From Parasphingopyxis sp. (lineage in GTDB: Bacteria; Pseudomonadota; Alphaproteobacteria; Sphingomonadales; Sphingomonadaceae), in assembly GCF_028279465.1 (NCBI RefSeq), contig NZ_JANQNS010000018.1, forward strand, positions 124,001 through 188,000: a DNA stretch of 64,000 bases, given 5' to 3'. A model generated the notes under the pieces. That model saw only the letters and a list, made by a program, of their open reading frames with translations. It was not told the origin of the DNA and did no database searches. Below, in pieces: positions 60,016 through 64,000 of this stretch. Every line of letters starts with the position of its first letter. Position 1 is the first letter of the stretch. The position numbers and the translations under genes were made by a program.

Positions 60016-60025
60016 GACGTATTTG

Positions 60026-60379
60026 TTACGCCTTTTCCTTGGCTTCCGCCTCGGCCTTCGGCTCTTCCTCGCGCGCCGCTTCGAGATCGACGGCATCGGT
60101 TTCGGCGATGTCGATCTTTTCGACATGCTTCGGCGCGGCGCCGGCTTCGACCCGATCGAGAACTTTCCAGGTCTTCAGCTTCGAAATCGGCTTTGTTTCC
60201 TCGATCCGCACCGTCTCGCCGATGCCGAACTCGTTCTTCTCGTCATGGGCGTGGTATTTTTTCGACCGCCGGATGATCTTGCCGTACAGAGGGTGTTTCA
60301 CCTTCCGCTCGACTTTCACGACCACCGTCTTGTCGGTCTTGTCCGACACCACCATCCCGGTCAGCACGCGCTTGGGCAT
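60026..60379 (-). CDS. rpsQ: 30S ribosomal protein S17 with acidic C-terminal tail
   Basis: S17 binds 16S rRNA near helix 11. The core [20 protein letters not shown] and [18 protein letters not shown] are typical. The 117 residues exceed the usual 80-90 because the last 35 residues form an acidic Ala/Glu/Lys-rich tail ([20 protein letters not shown]). Confidence 0.96.
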   Translation of the reverse strand: MPKRVLTGMVVSDKTDKTVVVKVERKVKHPLYGKIIRRSKKYHAHDEKNEFGIGETVRIEETKPISKLKTWKVLDRVEAGAAPKHVEKIDIAETDAVDLEAAREEEPKAEAEAKEKA

Positions 60380-60392
60380 TGCAATAAACTCC

Positions 60393-60605
60393 TTAAGCCT
60401 GTTCGGCCGTCGCGCGCGCGCGCTCAGCCTGCAGGGTCTTGATACGGGCGATCGTCTTCCGGACCTCGGTCACCCGGGCCGGATTTTCGAGCTGGTTCGT
60501 CGCCGACTGGAAGCGCAGGTTGAACTGCTCGCGCTTCAGGTCGGCCAGATCCGCCGCCAGCTCGTCGTCATTCTTGACCCGAAGGTCTTCGATTGGCCGT
60601 GCCAT
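60393..60605 (-). CDS. rpmC: 50S ribosomal protein L29
   Basis: L29 is a small helical protein at the tunnel exit. The 70-residue product has [19 protein letters not shown] near 23-41. It lies 12 bases after rplP and 13 bases before rpsQ. Confidence 0.96.
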   Translation of the reverse strand: MARPIEDLRVKNDDELAADLADLKREQFNLRFQSATNQLENPARVTEVRKTIARIKTLQAERARATAEQA

Positions 60606-60617
60606 CGCTCGTGCCTC

Positions 60618-61040
60618 CTAGTAAATCGACTCACCAAAGCGGGCGACCACCTTGGTTTTGATCGGCAGCTTCTCGGCCGCGCGCTCGAACGCCGTACGCG
60701 CGAGCGGGCCGGGAACGCCGTCCAGTTCAAACAGAATCCGGCCCGGCTTGACGCGGGCCGCCCAATATTCGGGCGAGCCCTTGCCCTTACCCTGGCGGAC
60801 TTCGGCCGGCTTCTTCGAGACCGGCACATCCGGGAACACGCGGATCCACAACCGGCCCTGACGGCGGATGTGGCGCGTGATCGCACGGCGAGCCGCTTCG
60901 ATCTGGCGCGCGGTGATCCGCTCCGGCTCCAGGGCCTTGAGGCCGAAAGCGCCGAAATTCAGGTCCGTGCCGCCGGGCGCATTGCCCTTGATCCGGCCCT
61001 TGAAAGCCTTGCGGAACTTGGTGCGTTTGGGTTGCAGCAT
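60618..61040 (-). CDS. rplP: 50S ribosomal protein L16
   Basis: L16 organises the A-site tRNA region. The 140-residue product begins [19 protein letters not shown] and contains [19 protein letters not shown], both canonical. The gap to rpsC is 25 bases. Confidence 0.97.
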   Translation of the reverse strand: MLQPKRTKFRKAFKGRIKGNAPGGTDLNFGAFGLKALEPERITARQIEAARRAITRHIRRQGRLWIRVFPDVPVSKKPAEVRQGKGKGSPEYWAARVKPGRILFELDGVPGPLARTAFERAAEKLPIKTKVVARFGESIY

Positions 61041-61065
61041 CGTGCCGTACCTTCCTCAAAAACTC

Positions 61066-61764
61066 TTAGCGCTGCGCCGGGCGCACGCCCGAAGTCTGCG
61101 CTTCGACCATCAGCCGGTCCTGCGCCGTCGGATCATGGGCCATGATTTCGCCCTTGAAGATCCAGCATTTCACGCCGCACACGCCATAGGCGGTGTGGGC
61201 GGAAACCTCGGCATAATCGACATTGGCGCGCAGCGTGTGCAGCGGCACCCGGCCTTCGCGATACCATTCGACGCGCGCGATTTCCGCGCCGCCGAGACGG
61301 CCGCCACAAGTGATCTTGATGCCTTCCGCACCCAGGCGCAGCGCCGACTGAACGGCGCGCTTCATGGCGCGGCGGAACGCGATCCGGCGCTCGAGCTGAT
61401 CGGCGACCGACTGGGCGACCAGACGGGCATCGACTTCGGGCTTGCGGATTTCGACGATGTTCAGCGAGACGTCGCTGTCCGTCATCTCGCCGAGCTTCTT
61501 GCGCAGCTTTTCGATGTCCGCGCCCTTCTTGCCGATGATGACACCGGGGCGGGCGGCATAGACCGAAATACGGCACAGTTTCGCCGGACGCTCGATCACG
61601 ACCTTGGAAATCGCGGCCTGCGGCACCGTTTCCATGATGAACTTGCGGATCTTGAGATCTTCCATCAGCAGCCGGCCATATTCATGGCCTTCGGCGTACC
61701 AGCGGCTGTCCCAGGTCCGGTTGATCTGGAGGCGCATGCCTATCGGGTTGGATTTATGACCCAT
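61066..61764 (-). CDS. rpsC: 30S ribosomal protein S3
   Basis: S3 forms part of the mRNA entry channel. The 232-residue product has the KH-domain motif [17 protein letters not shown] and the N-terminal [20 protein letters not shown]. Its start overlaps the rplV stop by one base (TAATG). Confidence 0.97.
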   Translation of the reverse strand: MGHKSNPIGMRLQINRTWDSRWYAEGHEYGRLLMEDLKIRKFIMETVPQAAISKVVIERPAKLCRISVYAARPGVIIGKKGADIEKLRKKLGEMTDSDVSLNIVEIRKPEVDARLVAQSVADQLERRIAFRRAMKRAVQSALRLGAEGIKITCGGRLGGAEIARVEWYREGRVPLHTLRANVDYAEVSAHTAYGVCGVKCWIFKGEIMAHDPTAQDRLMVEAQTSGVRPAQR

Positions 61765-62141
61765 TACGCGTCTTCCTCTTCACGAACGACAATGCGGATG
61801 CGGCTGAACGGCTTGACGATCCGGGCCGAGCGGCCACGGGCGCGGGCGCGCCAGCGCTTCATCGTCATACGCTTGCCGACACTCGCCTCGCTAACGACCA
61901 GCGCGTCGATGTCGAGATTATGGTTGTTCTCCGCATTGGCGATCGCCGACTGCAGAACCTTCTTCACGTCGACCGCCATGGCACGCTTGGAGAAGGAGAG
62001 CACGTTCAACGCCTCTTCCGCCTTCTTGCCGCGGATCAGACCGGCGACGAGATTGAGCTTCTGCGCGGAGCCGCGGATCGAATTGCCGACCGCGAACGCC
62101 TCATTCTCTTCGACGCGACGGGGATTAGCCTGCTTACCCAT
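61764..62141 (-). CDS. rplV: 50S ribosomal protein L22
   Basis: L22 lines the exit tunnel. The 125-residue product has [20 protein letters not shown] near 25-44 and the C-terminal basic [20 protein letters not shown]. The gap to rpsS is two bases. Confidence 0.97.
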   Translation of the reverse strand: MGKQANPRRVEENEAFAVGNSIRGSAQKLNLVAGLIRGKKAEEALNVLSFSKRAMAVDVKKVLQSAIANAENNHNLDIDALVVSEASVGKRMTMKRWRARARGRSARIVKPFSRIRIVVREEEDA

Positions 62142-62143
62142 GA

Positions 62144-62416
62144 CTAGCGCCCTTTCTTGTCGGCCATATGGCCGGGGAAGTAGCGGGTCGGGGCGAACTC
62201 GCCGAGCTTGTGCCCGACCATGTCCTCATTCACCGAAACCGGCACGAACTTGCGGCCATTATAAACGTTGAAGGTCAGGCCGACGAACTGCGGCAGGATC
62301 GTCGAACGGCGCGACCAGGTCTTGATCGGCTTGTTCGAATTTTCTTCCTGCGCCGTTTCGGCTTTCTTCAGGAGATGCAGGTCTACAAACGGACCTTTCC
62401 ATACGGACCGGGCCAT
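62144..62416 (-). CDS. rpsS: 30S ribosomal protein S19
   Basis: S19 lies in the 30S head with S13. The 90-residue product begins [18 protein letters not shown] and has [15 protein letters not shown] near its end. The gap to rplB is two bases. Confidence 0.97.
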   Translation of the reverse strand: MARSVWKGPFVDLHLLKKAETAQEENSNKPIKTWSRRSTILPQFVGLTFNVYNGRKFVPVSVNEDMVGHKLGEFAPTRYFPGHMADKKGR

Positions 62417-62418
62417 GA

Positions 62419-63258
62419 CTACCTCTTCTTCTTCTTGTGCCGCGAACGGATGATCATTTTGTTCGAGGCAGCCTTGGGATTGCGGGTGCGGGCGCCCTTG
62501 GTCGGCTTGCCGGTCGGCGACACCGGATGGCGGCCGCCCGACGTCTTGCCTTCACCACCGCCATGCGGGTGATCGACCGGGTTCTTGGCGACACCGCGGG
62601 TGAGCGGCTTCTTGCCGCGCCAGCGGTTGCGCCCGGCCTTGGCGAAATAGGTGTTCGCATTGTCCGGGTTCGAAACCGCGCCGACTGTGCCCATGCAATT
62701 GGCCGGAATATAGCGCTGTTCGCCTGACTTGAGACGCACCATCACCATGCCGCGATCACGGCCGACGATCTGCACGTACGTACCTGCGGCACGGGCGATC
62801 TGCCCGCCCTTACCCGGGCGCATCTCGATATTGTGGCAGATCGTGCCGACCGGCATCTGGCCGAGCAGCATGGCGTTGCCGGGCTTGGTATCGACCTTTT
62901 CGCCCGCGATGACAGTATCGCCGACATCGAGCCGCTGCGGCGCGATGATATAGGCGAGTTCGTCATCGGCATATTTGATGAGCGCGATGAACGCCGAGCG
63001 GTTCGGATCATATTCGATCCGCTCGACCGTCGCTTCCACGTCCCATTTGCGCCGCTTGAAATCGACCTTGCGATACTTCTGCTTGTGGCCGCCGCCGATG
63101 CCGCGCGAGGTGACATGGCCCATATTGTTGCGGCCGCCGGTCTTGCGCTTGCCTTCGACAAGCGACTTGACCGGACCGCCCTTATGCAAGCCCGACTTGT
63201 CGACGATGACGAGATGGCGCCGGCCAGGGCTCGTCGGTTTGGCTGATTTGAGTGCCAT
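62419..63258 (-). CDS. rplB: 50S ribosomal protein L2
   Basis: L2 is essential for peptidyl transferase centre assembly. The 279-residue product has the C-terminal [20 protein letters not shown] motif with the conserved histidine near residue 230. The N-terminus [20 protein letters not shown] is typical of alphaproteobacteria. Confidence 0.97.
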   Translation of the reverse strand: MALKSAKPTSPGRRHLVIVDKSGLHKGGPVKSLVEGKRKTGGRNNMGHVTSRGIGGGHKQKYRKVDFKRRKWDVEATVERIEYDPNRSAFIALIKYADDELAYIIAPQRLDVGDTVIAGEKVDTKPGNAMLLGQMPVGTICHNIEMRPGKGGQIARAAGTYVQIVGRDRGMVMVRLKSGEQRYIPANCMGTVGAVSNPDNANTYFAKAGRNRWRGKKPLTRGVAKNPVDHPHGGGEGKTSGGRHPVSPTGKPTKGARTRNPKAASNKMIIRSRHKKKKR

Positions 63259-63261
63259 CGC

Positions 63262-63573
63262 TTAGATCCCCGTCGTCACATCAATGGAGTCGCCATCGGC
63301 AAGCGTGACGACCGCCTTTTTGAGGTCCGTGCGCCGATAGGGCAGACCCCGCCAGCGCTTCGACTTGCCCTTCTGGACCAGCGTGTTGACCTTCGTCACC
63401 TTGACGTCGAACAGGGCTTCCACCGCTGCTTTGATCGCCGGTTTCGTCGCGTCCTTGCTGACCTGGAACACAACTGCGTTATGCTCACCGAGCAGCGTCG
63501 ATTTTTCGGTAATGTGCGGGCCCTTGATCACGTCATAATGCTCAAGAGCAACCACTGGTTTCTTTTTAGCCAT
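63262..63573 (-). CDS. rplW: 50S ribosomal protein L23
   Basis: L23 is the docking site for trigger factor and SRP at the tunnel exit. The 103-residue product has [20 protein letters not shown] and [20 protein letters not shown]. Its start overlaps the rplD stop by eight bases. Confidence 0.97.
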   Translation of the reverse strand: MAKKKPVVALEHYDVIKGPHITEKSTLLGEHNAVVFQVSKDATKPAIKAAVEALFDVKVTKVNTLVQKGKSKRWRGLPYRRTDLKKAVVTLADGDSIDVTTGI

Positions 63574-64000
63574 TGAAGCGCGCCTCCAGCTGTTCGACCG
63601 CTGCGCGGGTCAGAACCAACGTTTCATGGTTCAGGATGTCGTACACATTCGCGCCCATCGCCGGCATCACGTCGACGCCAACGATATTGGCCGACGCCTT
63701 GCGGAAATTGTCATTCACGGCTTCGCCATCGATGACCAACGCCGACTTGCCGAGGCCGAGCTTGTCGAAATGGCCCTTGAGCGCTTTCGTCTTCGCGTCC
63801 TTGAGATCGATATTCTCGACGACGATCAGATTGTCGTTCTTGGCTTTGGCCGACAGCGCCATCTTCAGGCCGAGCGCGCGAACCTTCTTGTTCAGCGACG
63901 GATTGAAATCGCGCTTGCGGGGGCCGTGGGCCTTGCCGCCGCCGACGAAGATCGGGGCGCGCCGCGAGCCGTGACGGGCGGTGCCGCCGCCCTTCTGCTT
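63566..64000 (-). CDS. rplD: 50S ribosomal protein L4, C-terminal part (cut by window edge)
   Basis: L4 lines the exit tunnel and in E. coli represses the S10 operon. The 144 residues present start in [20 protein letters not shown], which precedes the conserved core, and end [16 protein letters not shown]-like ([16 protein letters not shown]). The N-terminus and rplC are beyond the right edge. Confidence 0.96.
   Translation of the reverse strand, partial: KQKGGGTARHGSRRAPIFVGGGKAHGPRKRDFNPSLNKKVRALGLKMALSAKAKNDNLIVVENIDLKDAKTKALKGHFDKLGLGKSALVIDGEAVNDNFRKASANIVGVDVMPAMGANVYDILNHETLVLTRAAVEQLEARFNG

Overview
The window is a high-GC alphaproteobacterial chromosome segment, most likely from the Sphingomonadales. 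This is inferred from a complete alphaproteobacterial-type dcw cluster, a COQ4-type ubiquinone protein, the start and sequence style of RpoA, and a ribosomal protein S5 with an arginine-glycine-rich N-terminal extension. No rRNA, tRNA, CRISPR array, insertion sequence or prophage was seen. Most genes lie on the minus strand.

Region 1 (1-17423, minus) is the division and cell wall cluster. In transcription order it is mraZ, rsmH, ftsL, ftsI, murE, murF, mraY, murD, ftsW, murG, murC, murB, ddl, ftsQ, ftsA and ftsZ (cut by the left edge). Nearly every junction is a 4-base ATGA or GTGA overlap, so translation is probably coupled. Only ftsA-ftsZ has a sizeable spacer, which carries a palindrome.

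Region 2 (17424-29100) is mixed housekeeping and accessory sequence: a small membrane protein, cysteine synthase, a family 6-like DNA glycosylase, two lipoproteins, purL, coq4 divergent from an iodotyrosine-deiodinase-like nitroreductase with a palindromic operator candidate between them, a tandem pair of DUF418 membrane proteins, and a bfd-bfr iron storage pair with a Fur-box-like site.

Region 3 (29098-45769) holds an Hpt protein, a TusA-like protein, the conserved yfgM-bamB-der order, panB, an ArsC/Spx-family (YffB-like) protein, purT, a GNAT acetyltransferase, an endonuclease III gene broken by a one-base frameshift, a DUF2490 protein, a second intact endonuclease III family gene, a YdjM-like membrane protein, a YceI-like lipoprotein, an AT-rich sulfotransferase that looks foreign, guaA, a basic exported protein and a prolyl oligopeptidase.

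Region 4 (45857-64000, minus) is the S10-spc-alpha ribosomal superoperon, from rplD (cut by the right edge) to rplQ. It is interrupted between adk and rpsM by four genes: an SRPBCC protein, gdhA, a small membrane protein and an S41-like protein. A promoter-like site precedes rpsM. Several ribosomal proteins here carry extra acidic Ala/Glu/Lys tails, and S5 has an unusually long two-part N-terminal extension. These, the broken nth gene, the coq4 operator candidate, the DUF418 pair and the sulfotransferase are the main points to follow up. No wholly new multi-gene system could be supported from sequence alone.
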